A stretch of DNA of 64,000 nt, from positions 1,130,001 to 1,194,000 of the forward strand of contig JALRMN010000025.1 of assembly GCA_024760905.1 (NCBI GenBank). Direction: 5' to 3'. The position numbers and the translations under genes were made by a program. The notes beneath the pieces are model-generated. The model was given only the letters and a program-made list of their open reading frames with translations. It had not been told where the DNA came from and did not search any database. This DNA is from Plotosus lineatus (Eukaryota; Chordata; Actinopteri; Siluriformes; Plotosidae). Below are positions 22,604 to 33,133 of the stretch, in pieces (the first letter of the stretch is position 1; each line of letters opens with the position of its first letter).

Positions 22604-23941
22604 CTGGTCTGATGTGAGGGAGAGGGGGGGCTGGGGTGGGCTGCAGAGGGAGGGGGATGTGTCTGTCGGGCTGTAGCAGTCAAGTGAAGTTGGCCTGGGG
22701 AGGGGGAAGGTGTCAGCTGGTCTGGAGACGTGTGAAGAGGGGAGGGAACGGGAGGGGTGCAGAGGGGAGGGGGAGAATCAAACCTGTTGAAGTAACAGTT
22801 TAGTTCATCCGCCCAGCGCTGGTCACCATCAGCTGTCCCTCTAACACTCTGCCCAAATCCAGACATGGTCTTTAGTCCTCTCCAGACGTCCCGCACGTTG
22901 TTCTGAGCCAGCTTCTCCTCCATCTTCTTCCCATAGTCCTTCTTTGCCCTCCTGATCCTCCACTGGAGCTCACGCTGGACCTTCTTCTGCTCCTCTCTGT
23001 CCCCCGAGATGAAAGCCCTCTTTTTCTGGTTCAGGAGGACTTTAAGCTCAGGGGTGACCCATGGGTGGTTGTTGGAGAAGCACCGTACCCTCCGTGTTGG
23101 CACAGTGCTGTCCACGCAGAAGTTCATGTAATCAGTGATACAGTGTGTGAGGCCGTCGATGTCATCACCAAAGGAGTCACAGCGCATGCTCCAGTCTGTG
23201 GTCTGGAAACAGTCCCTAAGCCTCTCATTGGTCTCCTCGGTCCACACTTTCACAGACCTCTTCTGTGCAGGTTCCTTTCGCACCCTGGGTGTGTATTGGG
23301 GGAGCAGGTAGACCAGGTTGTGGTCTGATCGTCCCAGTGGGGGAAGGGGGGAGGAGCTGTAAGCGTCCTTCACATTTGCATACAGCAAGTCCAGTGTTTT
23401 ATTTTCTCTTGTGGAGCACTTCACGTATTGCGTGAACGTCGAGAGAGAGGCAGAGAGAGGGGCGTGGTTAAAATCCCCGCTGATCAGAATCATGGCGCGG
23501 GGGTGACGAGTCTGTGCCTGATTAATGGCGCTGTGGAGACGCTCACACGCGCCGCCGTGATCAGCCGAGGGGCGGAATGTACACGCAAAACACAATCACG
23601 TGTGAAAACTCCCTCGGTAGATAATATGGCCGCGCGCTTACCGCTAGCAGTTCCATGTCCCGCGTGCACAGCTGCTCCTTCACGTGCACGTTTGCCGGGT
23701 GGCACCATCGTTCATTCACATAGACCGCCACACCCCCTCCTTTCTTCTTACCGCTCTCCGTTACACTCCGATCTGCACGCGCGAGTGTAAATCCGTGAAG
23801 AGAAACCACAGAGTCCGGTGTGAGTTCATTCAGCCACGTCTCTGAGAAACACATGAGGCTGCAGTCCCGGTACTGCCTCTGCTGCCGGGTCAGCGCCGCC
23901 AGCTCCTCGGTCTTGTTGGCGATCGCGCGGACATTTCCCAT
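22600..23941 (-). pseudogene. Apurinic-type endonuclease and linker of the Rex1-like LINE
   Basis: From MGNVRAIANKTEELAALTR the text passes SLMCFSETWL (endonuclease Glu), VYVNERWC and VIVFCVYIPP. After a frame change at about 23560-23595 it continues ILISGDFNHAPL (catalytic Asp/Asn) and GRSDHNLVYLLP (terminal His). A linker of about 200 codons follows (WTEETNERLRDCF, RALKTMSGF-type text). The nuclease nicks target DNA to start insertion. Motifs are intact but the frame is broken once. A Pro-rich stretch follows at 22650-22790. Confidence 0.82.
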
Positions 23942-24439
23942 GATGACGGAGGGAACACATGTCCTACGCGTCTTTCGTCCCCCTCAGCAGCCTCTCCTTT
24001 TCCTCCGTATTTCCACAGGTACAACGGGCTTTTCCGCGTGAAGGAGGGCGGGGGCGCGCAGGCCGAGGAGGGTCTCACGTGTGTAAGACCTGCGTTGCTC
24101 AGAGCCGTCGGTGAATGAATTTCCTGACGCCGATCCAAAAAGTGAAAATAAAAGTGCAAAGAAAAACAAAAGCATCATGAAAATATGTTTTCCAGATGCA
24201 GGATTGAAGAAAGAAAAAGAAAATTTGAAAAAAGATAAAGAAACACGCCTATATACACTAGAAAAGAGAAAAAAAAGAAAAATAAACTGAAGAGCTCCTG
24301 TAACTGGCTGCAGGTCACCCGGCGCCATCTTGATAGGAGGTAAATGAGGTGAGAAATGAAAATGAGGTAAAGCAGTTTTTGTTTATTTATTTTTTACACA
24401 GATTTGAAGCACATCAAAACAATTCATCAGTCTTACAGA

Positions 24440-24445
24440 TTTATT
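24440..24445 (-). promoter_or_regulatory. Polyadenylation signal AATAAA of the Ig receptor gene
   Basis: AATAAA on the minus strand, 113 bp after the stop codon and just before the Rex1-like insertion. It is the first such hexamer downstream of the stop. Confidence 0.6.
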
Positions 24446-24557
24446 AAAGATGGTTGGTGATTTGGAATGATTGATTGATTGATTGATTGGTTGGTTGGTT
24501 GATTGTTTGATTCTGATGAATAGTAGTGTCGTAGTAGATGTAGTACTATTAGAATAA

Positions 24558-25228
24558 TCATGTACCTCTGTGTGGCTTTATGTGTTTCAGTATATTAACA
24601 CTAAGGACAGTAAAAGGAATCATGTTCAGTACACGGATTCCCAAATCCAACCAGAAGAACACAGCAGAAGAGACTGAGAAAAATATCAAAGAAAATATTT
24701 AAATCATTAAACCTGCATCATATGTTAATTTTAAAATAGAAGTGTTTATCAGGAAATAACAACAGACCTGTTGTTTTATCCTCAGAAAGTGATTCAATTT
24801 CCTCTGAAAAAGAAGTACAATTTCAGTCATCTCACTCAACTTTCACTGAAACTCTTTTCTATATGCCTTTACCTTTCACTTGTAAATACGTCGAGTTACT
24901 GAAGATCATTTTATCTCTGGGTTTGGAGCTGCAGTAATAGAGTCCAGTATCAAAGACATTTACTGCAGTGATGCTGAGAGTCGAGTTCTTGTCCTGAACA
25001 GACATCACTATTCTCTCACTCTCAGTAAAGAAGTAACAGGGTTCTGACGGAGCTGATGTCTGAAACATTTTACACCCAAGAAGAAGAGGAACTGAACCAC
25101 ATGTGTGTTTATACCAGAAGATGGAACCTGTAACAGTCAAATCATGGTGGCACCAAATACTGATTTTATCTCCAACCTCTGCCTCCAAAGTTAAAGAACT
25201 AAGAGTCTCTACGAGTAAACCTGCAACA

Positions 25229-25300
<72 letters not shown>

Positions 25301-26102
25301 AGCTACGTATTTATACAAGATGTTTGCAACATAGCTATATTGCTATGAACAATTTATATGCTGTAATATAAAATATGAAAAATGACCAAATTTGATCAAA
25401 TGAACTTAACAGATTAACAGGTGCTGAGCAGATGCTTTTTATTAAGAAAAAAATGTTTATTAAGAAAAAAGCCATCCAGGACACATTGTTTTGTGGGGAA
25501 ATTAAGAGTGTTTTGACGACGTTGTGTATCTTGACCTCCCCACTTATGTCATTAACTGAGAGAGAAATGTTCGAGAAACACAAAATCAAATCAATGCAAC
25601 ATAAATTTGTACTTGTATAGTTTGCTTTTAATATTATGAGGATTATGTGTAAAGTATGGTGACTGAGCTTTGACAAAACAGGGTTCTGGTGATTTCTCCA
25701 TGAACTGTAGCTGTCTACTTTTTATTCGTAGACTTTGTCATGATGTAAAGAAACTGCTTTGTAAAATAATGATATTCAAAGTATGTTGGTGTTTTTACTA
25801 TTTTTGATATCATAAAGGACAATGTAATGCTGCAATCTCGCCAAGGTCACATCATCTAAAAAGCAGGTTATCAACAACAACTACTTTTACAACTACAACA
25901 GCAACAACAACCATTCCTGTTACTGTTATTGCAAAATTAACAACGATAGCATCATTATTTAAAAATAAATAAGGGATTAGTATCAAACTAACTTTTATTT
26001 TTTAATTTACAGAATTAATGAAAATGTATTTATCAGTAATTAAGATGATGGCGACTCACCCATTACACAGAGAAACACAGAGAAAGATGTAAACTGAATC
26101 AT
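24558..26102 (-). CDS. Single-V-domain Ig-superfamily membrane receptor, activating type (four exons)
   Basis: Exons on the minus strand are 26102-26060 (signal peptide), 25220-24873 (V domain), 24803-24768 (stalk) and 24673-24558 (transmembrane, tail and stop). All introns are GT-AG and in phase 1. The total is 543 nt, or 180 residues plus stop, with no break. Residues 1-17 form the signal peptide. The V domain uses Cys38 and Cys111 with FWYK (Trp50) and DTGLYYC; extra Cys at 55, 64 and 76 may form further bridges. N-glycosylation sites are Asn93 and Asn123. The transmembrane stretch, about 146-171, holds Asp152 and Arg156. The tail is about nine residues without ITAM or ITIM. In CD300-like and NITR-like fish receptors a charged membrane residue usually pairs with an ITAM adaptor. 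The exact family is not assigned. Confidence 0.85.
25229..25299. repeat. CA microsatellite in receptor intron 1
   Basis: About 35 CA units end within ten bases of the splice acceptor of the V exon. On the coding strand this is a GT repeat directly before TTGTGTTGCAG, where the pyrimidine tract would normally sit. Confidence 0.95.
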
Positions 26103-26200
26103 TGTGTATCAGATGAGAGACAAAGAGGAAACTATGTGTTTGTTAAATCGTAGACGGCTTTATCTGTGTGTAGGGGTGGGGTTATTTATACACACTGTAC
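26103..26200 (-). promoter_or_regulatory. TATA promoter and 5' UTR of the Ig receptor gene
   Basis: TATAAATA lies at 26183-26190 on the minus strand, 81 bp before the ATG. It is followed by CCCCACCCC and a pyrimidine-rich leader. The same arrangement at 4870-4965 supports functional or recent constraint on this block. Confidence 0.7.
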
Positions 26201-26278
26201 CACTTACACCCCCCCCCCCGCGCCCCCCAAAAAAAGAAAAGAGCTAATCACACAAAATAACATTTCTCTCATACAAAC

Positions 26279-26280
26279 TA

Positions 26281-26315
<35 letters not shown>

Positions 26316-26316
26316 G
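26279..26316. repeat. ATT microsatellite
   Basis: Twelve ATT units. The matching position in unit 1 holds the CT/CA repeat instead. Confidence 0.95.
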
Positions 26317-26584
26317 GGATGCATATGTTTTTATTATTAATTATTATTATAGCATGCTTTAATAATGTAGTTTATCATATGGTATCATTTGTAAGTAGTG
26401 TAGGTATTGGGTTGCATATCATATGAACATGAAACTTGGCAGACTTGTTCTTGTGGACAATAGCTAGAATTTCATGGACCTGATTATGGCTATACATTCT
26501 ACAAATAGAATTATGACAACACAACTGGAAAAAATTCAATTCCATCTGTTCCATGATGTATGGAACTAATAATGTCTCTGAAAG

Positions 26585-26735
26585 GGTGGCGGTGAGTCAG
26601 TGGTAAAGGCTATAACCTACTGAGCTAAAGGCCAGAGTTGAAACCCCACCACCACCAAGCTACCCCTGTTAGCCCTTTGAGAAAATCCTTTCACCCTCAA
26701 TTGCTATTGATCAAACTCACAGGACATCCTGAAGG
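26585..26735 (+). mobile_element. Old tRNA-type SINE shared by units 1 and 2
   Basis: The tRNA-like head has TCAGTGGTAAAGGC (A box) and GAGTTGAAACCCC (B box). It is followed by ACCACCAAGCTACC and TTAGCCCTTTGAGAAAA, typical of a common fish SINE. Its end (CCTCAATTGCTATTGA) is also present in unit 1 at about 5765-5795, so it predates the duplication. Confidence 0.6.
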
Positions 26736-26976
26736 CTTATAGTAAATGAACTGATGATCAATTCTATGGCGCAGATTCTTTTATACTCAGACAATAAACA
26801 GATTTTTTTTTTTTTTATGTCCAGCTAATTACTCACAAATAGACCTCTGACAAATCAATGGAATTTGTTTTATGAAACAAACCAAATAGCTATCCATTAT
26901 ATATCTTTTTTTATGAATAAAATTTTCGAAAATTCATCTATTCAATGTCTAATGACATTAAAATAAATACATTCAT

Positions 26977-27215
26977 TCATTTTTTTGAACTGCTTCATCA
27001 TACTTAGGGTCCCAGGGAGCCTAGCGTCCACCCCAGTTGGGCGAGGGCAGAGTACACCCTGGAGCGCTCGCCAGGCCATCACAGGGCAGAAACACGCTGA
27101 TGGCTATGCAGCTACTCTTGACAAAAGTCAGCAGTGGTTCTTTTATATGAACCTCACACCACAGACAGTCAGAGACCTTTGATAACCCAATTAGCTGTAC
27201 TGGGGGTCATTATAC
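26977..27215 (-). mobile_element. SINE, tail type A, lacking the tRNA head
   Basis: Matches the tail and body of the 3483-3823 copy (GGCGAGGGCAGAGTACACCC, AGGCCATCACAGGGC, AGTCAGCAGTGGTTC). It stops at CCCAATTAGCTGTACTGGGGG, so the promoter-bearing head is missing. No clear target duplication. Confidence 0.8.
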
Positions 27216-27258
27216 ATCATTTATTTTATTATACAAGCAACTAAAATTAGACTCCTAT

Positions 27259-27554
27259 TTTAACAAGATAATTTCTTTCTTTCTTTCGGCTCTTTCCCTT
27301 TCTCGGGAGTTGCCACAGCGAATCATCTGATTCGCACATTTGATTCGGCATAGGTTTTTACGTCGGATGCCCTTCCTGTCACAACCCTTTAGCAAGGGAC
27401 AGAAACACGCTGACGGCTTTGCAGGTACTCTTTTACGAAAGTCTGCAATGGTTCTTTTATATGCCTCACACCATAGACAGCGAGAGACATGGCCCGCCTT
27501 TGATAACCCAGTTAGCCGCATTGGGTGGGGGGGGGTGGGGTTTAACAAGATAAT
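27259..27554 (-). mobile_element. SINE, tail type B (RTE-like), head-truncated, with 14-bp target-site duplication
   Basis: The element is 27273-27540, flanked by TTTAACAAGATAAT at 27259-27272 and 27541-27554. It has the common body but ends in tail type B: CCTTCCTGTCACAACC, then CGAATCATCTGATTCGCA, then CGGCTCTTTCCCTTT on the plus strand. The truncated end is a G run. The insertion splits a block that is continuous in unit 1 (TATCAAGATAATTAGGAAC). Confidence 0.88.
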
Positions 27555-27925
27555 AAGGAACAAAATCTTTCAAGCTTGTGTAGTGCAAACTGATTGTGTA
27601 TGCATCATATGGAAGGCGGAGGTAATCAGACATGAGGATGATACAAACGTCATTCCTTAAATTGTACCATGTGTCAGTTCTGTGGTTGGAAAATGAACAA
27701 ACTATAAAAACGCAGTTTCTGGGTCTGTCTGAACCCAGTCTTGTGGTCCAATGGCTGCGAGTGACAACTGTATACACATGTAGTATATGTTGTACAACTG
27801 ATATATATATATATAGGATTTTCTGAGTAGATCCTTCCGTAGGAGAGTGCTCAATACTTTTTGGTAGAGCAAATAACAATAAAAATAAAAGGCCAGGACA
27901 AAGACTTTCTATTGAAACTCCATTT

Positions 27926-27980
27926 ATCACAACAGATCTGTTTCGAGGGGTGGTGAAACCATCCTCTCTCTTCAGGTGAT
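27926..27980 (-). ncRNA. Hammerhead-ribozyme-like motif (left arm of palindrome)
   Basis: Read on the minus strand: stem I half ATCAC, core CTGAAGA (fits CUGANGA), a 24-nt stem II closing with GAG/CTC, core GAAA, a self-complementary stem III CAGATCTG, cleavage triplet GTT, then the stem I partner GTGAT. All invariant positions are met. The expected cut falls between GTT and GTGAT. Very short stem III is typical of hammerheads in Penelope-like elements and retrozymes, which tend to act as dimers. Activity is inferred, not shown. Confidence 0.6.
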
Positions 27981-28021
27981 TATAGAAGAATATCTTATTT
28001 ATAGAAGAAGAATCTTTGATA

Positions 28022-28074
28022 ATCACCTGAAGAGAGAGGATGGTTTCACCACCCCTCGAAACATCTGTAGTGAT
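28022..28074 (+). ncRNA. Hammerhead-ribozyme-like motif (right arm of palindrome)
   Basis: The plus-strand counterpart of the left-arm motif. It has ATCAC, CTGAAGA, the same stem II, GAAA, a reduced stem III CATCTG, cleavage triplet GTA and the stem I partner GTGAT. Core residues and stem I are conserved. Stem III is two base pairs with a two-base loop. The two motifs differ only in stem III and in the base at the cleavage site. Confidence 0.6.
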
Positions 28075-28087
28075 AAATGGAGTTTCT

Positions 28088-28093
<6 letters not shown>

Positions 28094-28179
<86 letters not shown>
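28094..28179. repeat. TA microsatellite
   Basis: About 42 TA units directly next to the palindrome. Confidence 0.98.
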
Positions 28180-28183
<4 letters not shown>

Positions 28184-28595
28184 TGTATATTGTCACATAT
28201 GACTGTTAGAATGCACGGGACTTAAAATTGAATCTGGTTGATCTTTCTGGCAGGACTATGTAATGACTGACGTAAGCATTACCTCACTGACAGAGGATGC
28301 CAGATACTTCTCGAACATGCAAAAAAGCGTGATTCGAACTTTCGAGACGCTGAATCGACACTATTTAAACCCTCTGCACCTTGGACATGGAGGACTGCGA
28401 GAGGAGGGCTGCAAGAGGAAAAGAATTGCGAAAAAAAAAGCAATTGCGAGGAAACAGAAAAGTTTAGCCGTGACCCTGTGCAGAGCATTTAGAGTGGACC
28501 GTGACATTCCTGGATCCAGGCACCTATTCCGGGACGGTGTCAACACTGGGATTCGCTTCATGCCAGCTTGCCGGACGGGACTATCCGTGCATACA
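28180..28595 (+). other. Unassigned sequence with a 114-codon ORF
   Basis: An ORF from 28263 runs through the edge of the next element (stop at 28607). Its middle is Lys/Arg-rich (GCKRKRIAKKKAIARKQK) and it has no domain I recognise. TATTTAAA occurs at 28359. It could be chance or a gag-like fragment, and I do not call it a gene. Confidence 0.3.
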
Positions 28596-30245
28596 GTAGG
28601 CCCTTGACATTTGCGGGGGTTCGGTTCCTGGCCCTCCCGCGAATCGAGATAATCCGTGAGTTCTGTAAAACCCCATGTATCATGTCACATGCGTGATGAG
28701 CAGCTCGCAGTAAAATACTATGTATCTTTTACATGCGCTAAAATATGCTTCTTAAACACATTCTACAGACAGTCTTACTCATTCATATAGTATTGATGTA
28801 GTAAAATGTAGTCATGATTATGAAAAACTTTTTAATTTTGTACTGTGATATTTAGTAATAAAATATATAAACATTATACATCATATACTGTTGTAAAGCA
28901 CTCATTTTGAAGTATTTTTCAATTATTATTCCAGTACAGTACCTAAGTTAATTCTGAGAATGTTTCTGGGTGAGATTTTAAGTTCTGTAGCATGTTTAAC
29001 AAATGATACCAAAAGGATATACTTTATTACGCTTCATGTCCTTTTACATTGAGCTTGGAGTGACGCCTTGGAGTGACGTGTTAAAGATGGCGCTGCCAAG
29101 AGGGCAACGTCACGGAGTTCTCGGAGTCAAATTGTTTCTTTGTTCATTTTAATTTGTTTTATTTGTTTGTTCATGTTTTGCACTATGCTCGTCTATGATC
29201 GGTAGACCCAACTACAGCTATGAGCTGCTTCAGCTTCGGGCAACTAAGCACGCAACAACGTCTATGCTATGGCAGCGGTTAGCTACCGGTTACCGGCTAA
29301 GCCCAGGCGGCGTTCTCAGAGGCTTGGTTAGCACTTCCAGAAATACTACTTGAAAATGTTCAGTCCCTGCGAAACAAGATGGACGAGCTTCATGCTCAGA
29401 TTGCAGCGCAGAGGGACCTACAGGACTGTGTTTCTGTAAAACATGGCTCGAGGAGAGTACACCTGATGAGGCAATTGCTCCAGCTGGCTACATGGCCTTC
29501 ATCCCCTGCAATCCCAAGCATCGGAGTCGTCGTTCGGCCCCTTCCCACCTGGGTTTCTTGTCCGCTGGGGTGCGGCTCGCATTGAGCTGCCTACAATAGC
29601 ATATTCGCTCTGCTAGCCGCATCCCGACTAACCAGCCCAGTTGAGCGTGCTTAGTTGTACACGCCTGAAGATACCCCGAGCTTATAGCTGTAGTAAACTC
29701 GACCGGTCGTAGACGAGCATAGTGCAAAACATGAAGAAACAAAACAACAAATAATACAAATTAAAATGAACAAAGAAACAATTTGACTCTGAGAACCCTC
29801 TGAGCAGCGCCATCTTGGAGACCTCACTCCAAGTTCAATGTAAAAGGACATGAAGAGTACTGTAATAAAGTTTATCCTTTTGGTATTGTTTGTTAAACAT
29901 GCTACAGAACATAAATATCACGAATAAACATGAACTTAGGTACTGTACTGAAATAATAATTGAAAAAGATTTTAATACAACAGTTGAGAGAAAACTGTCG
30001 TTTCTCAGGAGAAAGTCTTATTTCTTCAGAAGAGCCATCCAGTGTTTTCTATTACGTAGCCAGAGAAGACGCATCGCGTTTGAGTGGTATCATAGAGCTC
30101 AACTGGTAATTAAAACACACACAAAAAAGAGGCTCATTGACAACTTATGTGTGAATGAGGAAAAGGGGGCGGGACATCAGCTCAACAAATCAGGAGAAAG
30201 GAGGAGAGCAATTGGCTGAATTTGAATCACATGCCGGTTGCTCAG
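28596..30245. mobile_element. Fold-back element with pogo/Tigger-like ends around LINE fragments
   Basis: The left end reads TA then CAGTAGGCCCTTGAC. Arms at about 28600-29215 and 29640-30240 are imperfect inverted copies (for example TCCTTTTACATTGAGCTTGG against CCAAGTTCAATGTAAAAGGA). The centre holds a LINE 5' region (AAGATGGCGCTGCC, then SLRNKMDELHAQIAAQRDLQ). The right terminus is cut off by the RTE piece at 30246. A one-armed relative at 46980-47702 keeps that terminus (GTCAAGGGTCTACTG then TA). No transposase is seen. Confidence 0.65.
29340..29585 (+). pseudogene. LINE endonuclease N-terminal fragment inside the fold-back element
   Basis: Across two frames the text is ENVQSLRNKMDELHAQIA, AQRDLQDC, a deletion where CFTETW would be expected, then ARGEYT/STPDEAIAPAGYMAF and a broken remainder. 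The pattern belongs to the start of a LINE ORF2. A sister fragment is at 31990-32180. Confidence 0.6.
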
Positions 30246-31222
30246 CAGTCATTTCCATCCTCCCAGCACACTTCTGTCATCAGTCAATACATTTGCCTCT
30301 CTGTCCTTAATCACTCTAACTGACTGCACATCCTTCCCGTCTCTATCTCTCTGCTGTGCCAACTTGTATAAATTATTTTCTCCTTCCTTACCATCCAACC
30401 TTGCATACAAGTCAGCATACGGCCTCTGTTTGGCCATTGACTCCACTACCTTTGCCTTATGCTGTTTCTCCCCGTATTCCTGCTTGCTCTCTTTGGTCCT
30501 CTCAACGTCCCACTTCTTCTTAACTAACCTCATCCTTTGTACACACTCCTGCACTTCCTCATTCCACCACCAAGTCTCCTTATCTACTTTACTTCTGGAG
30601 GACACACCAAGTACTCTGTCTCTCGGATCACATTTGCTGTGGTTTTTCAGTCAACTGGAAGCACTTCCTTATCACCCAAAGCCTGTTTCAACTCCTCCTT
30701 GATGACAACACGACACTCTTCCTTTTTCAGGTTCCACCACTTTGTCTTCTGCTCTGTCTTTGCCTTCTTCACCTTCCTCACCATCAGCGTCATTGTGCAC
30801 ATCACCATGCTATGCTGTTTGGCAACACTCTCACCCACTATTACTTTGCAGTCACTGACTTCCTTCAAATTACATCGCCTTCACAAGATGTAGTCAACCT
30901 GTGTGCTCCTACCTCCACTTTTATAAGTCACCCTATGCTCCTGTTTCTTCTGGAAGAAAGTATTGACCACAGCCATTTCCATCCTTTTTGCAAAATCTAT
31001 CAACATATGTCCTTCTGTGTTCCTGTCCTGGATACCAAACCTGCCCATCACTTCCTCGTCCTCGCTGTTACCTGCACCAACATGTCCATTGAAATCTGCA
31101 CTAATGACCACTCTTTAACCTCTGGGGGTACTCTACATCACTTCATGTAATTCACTCCAGAATCTCTCCTTCTCTTCTAGCTCACATCCTGCCTGTGGGG
31201 CATAAGCACGAACAACATTGAA
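30246..31222 (-). mobile_element. RTE-A LINE, copy 3, internal segment
   Basis: Covers the second half of the endonuclease (31111-30881, with ISADFNGHVGAGNSEDEEV holding the Asp-x-Asn motif). The linker follows (30605-30249, MSSRSKVDKETWWWNEEVQE). Both the 5' end and the RT with 3' end are missing, so recombination or deletion followed insertion. It begins inside the fold-back element. Confidence 0.8.
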
Positions 31223-31399
31223 TATCAGACCTTCAAAGGTCCGTCAAACCGGAAAGACTTGACACGCATGCGCAGTTTAATTTGGCAGGTCTGGCACAGC
31301 GGGACGTGCGATGCTTAGGCATCTAAACAACAGTGAATGCACGGCACACATAGGTTCCCCGTTTGATATCAAATCTCTACCTAACCTTCAAGCTGAGAC

Positions 31400-31745
31400 T
31401 ACCGTGAATAATGTCAGTGTGCAAAACTCGAGGCCTGGGATCAGACTTTTAGATAGATATAAAAATGTATCAGACTATCAAAACTGCAACACATTTCATA
31501 TCCGCTCAACATTCTCAACATCATAACATGCTTGTTAAGCGAAGCTAAGTTAAATTTAGAACTCTGAACTCCTACCCAATCCAGCATAATCAGCATTTCT
31601 GTAACATTCATCTGGCTGTGAAGTGTAGGTAGCTTTATGTACACATATCTTACCTTGTGACCTTGCCTCAGATTTCGGTTAAATTTTCTTTTCTCAGAAG
31701 AAATATTGTTGGCTAAAATTAAGAAATCTTTATTTGCTGTGGTGA
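31400..31745. repeat. Duplicated unassigned block, copy 1
   Basis: Aligns with 40665-40936 in the same orientation. Shared text includes AATGTCAGTGTGCAAAACTC, AACTCCTACCCAATCCA, TTGCCTCAGATTTCGGTTAA and TTAAGAAATCTT. The second copy leads into the MHC exon; this one leads into LINE sequence. Confidence 0.75.
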
Positions 31746-31761
31746 CTCCTGAAGAAAGGAG

Positions 31762-32190
31762 TTTTTTCACTATGCTTGTCTATGACCATGCGACCCTACT
31801 ACAGCTTTGAGAGTAAATTTAGAACTGAGTACGCTCATTTCCTATCCTGAGCTAATATGCTGTGGTAGCTCAATGCTAGCCGTACCCTGGATAAATAATA
31901 AACCCAGGCGGAGAAGCAGCAGGCAGGGAGGGGCTGAACGACGACTCCGGCGCTTGGTTAGCAGTGGAAAGGTTAGCACTCCCATTCATACTGCTTGAAA
32001 ATGTTCAGTCGCTACCCAACAAGATAGACAAGCTTCGTGTTTGAATTGCAGCACAGAGGGATCTACAGGATTGCCCCATGCTGTGTTTCTGTGAAACAAG
32101 GCTCGAGGAGAGCACCCCCGATGCGGCGACTACACCAGCCAGCTACACGGCCTTCAGAGAGGACCAGAGTGCAGCTAACAACAAGAGCCT
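31762..32190 (+). mobile_element. LINE 5' fragment, relative of the one at 29150-29585
   Basis: Starts with CACTATGCTTGTCTATGACC and a leader like that at 29185. It then shows ENVQSLPNKIDKLRV, a stop, IAAQRDLQDC and MLCFCETRLEESTPDA (altered FTETWL endonuclease motif). No further domains follow. Clade not assigned. Confidence 0.6.
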
Positions 32191-32747
32191 CGAAGGATTC
32201 TCGTTAAATAAACCTAGTGTACTGACTGACTGTTGATTATCTCTAAACCTTGCTCTGAGAATGGAGAACATCTAACTTTGACGTTGCAGCCATTTTGTTC
32301 ACTCAGAAAACTGTTCTTTTTTTTCCCAACAAAACAATGGGCATAAAGCAATATAAGTATATACAGTGGTATGAAAAAATATCTGAACCTTTTGGAATTT
32401 CTCACATTTCTGCATAAAATCACCATCAAATGTGATCTGATCTTTGTCAAAATCACACAGATGAAAAAACAGTGTCTGCTTTAACTAAAACTACCCAAAT
32501 ATTTATAGGTTTTCATATTTTAATGACGATAGCATGCAATCAATGACAGAAGGGGGAGGAATAAGTAACTGAACCCTCTGCCTAAGGAGACGTAAAGAGC
32601 AATTGAAACCAATTTTTACAAAACAATTTAAGTCAGGTGTGTGCCCAATCACTGATGAGTGGCTTAAAGCTTAAAGCTACCCTGCCCACTAGAAAACACA
32701 CACCTGGTAAGAATTGTCTTGATGAGAAGCATTGTCTGATGTGCACC

Positions 32748-33133
32748 ATGGCTCAATCAAAAGAGCTGTCTGAAGACCTGCGATTAAGAATTGTTGATTT
32801 GTATAAAGTTGGGAAAGGATACAAAACCATCTCTAAAAGTCTGGATGTTCATCAATCAACAGTCAGAGAAGTTGTCTACAAATGGAGAGAGTTTGGCACT
32901 GTTGCTTCTCTCCCAAGGAGTGACCGTCCACCAAAGATGATGCCAAGAGTTCAGCGCAGAATACTCAGAGAGGTAAAAAAAAAACCTAGAGTGTCTGCTA
33001 AAGACTTACAGAAATCACTGGCACAGTCCAATATTTCTGTGCACGCATCAACTATATGTAAAACAATGGCCAAAAATGGTGTTCATGGGAGGACTCCAAG
33101 GAGGAAGCCATTGCTGTCTAAAAAAAACATTTT
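32748..33133 (+). pseudogene. Tc1-like transposase, N-terminal half
   Basis: Starts MAQSKELSEDLRLRIVDLYK, the usual start of this family. The paired helix-turn-helix follows ([38 protein letters not shown]), then the AT-hook-like region and second helix bundle ([20 protein letters not shown]). The frame is open up to the RTE insertion after LLSKKN. The gene was therefore probably intact, or nearly so, when the RTE landed. Confidence 0.9.

Larger units (their letters stand above)
20868..24340 (-). mobile_element. Rex1-like (CR1-related) LINE, near full length
   Basis: Runs from a GC-rich 5' end at about 24340 to the 3' AATAAAGCTG motif and ATCTT-repeat tail at 20868-20890. The length, about 3.5 kb, is close to a complete element. 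It starts directly right of the TTAA beside the small TIR element and ends about 100 bp from the polyadenylation signal of the Ig receptor gene. Confidence 0.88.
26103..27810 (-). repeat. Segmental duplication, receptor 5'-flank unit 2
   Basis: The upstream region of the intact receptor gene, aligning block by block with unit 1 (4870-6760). Its distal part (26780-26870 and 27541-27800) also aligns with unit 3 (52140-52260, 57575-57860). It was interrupted later by the SINEs at 26977-27215 and 27273-27540. Confidence 0.8.
27906..28093. repeat. Palindrome with about 70-bp arms (probable Penelope-like terminal piece)
   Basis: Arms at about 27914-27982 and 28018-28088 are inverted copies over a spacer of about 35 bp. 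TTTCTATTGAA occurs in direct orientation at both outer edges (27906-27916 and 28083-28093). No reverse transcriptase of the Penelope type lies nearby, so any larger element is lost or elsewhere. Confidence 0.75.

Noticed and set aside
30812..31150. 112-codon plus-strand ORF
   Set aside because: Antisense of the RTE-A endonuclease/linker segment (copy 3).
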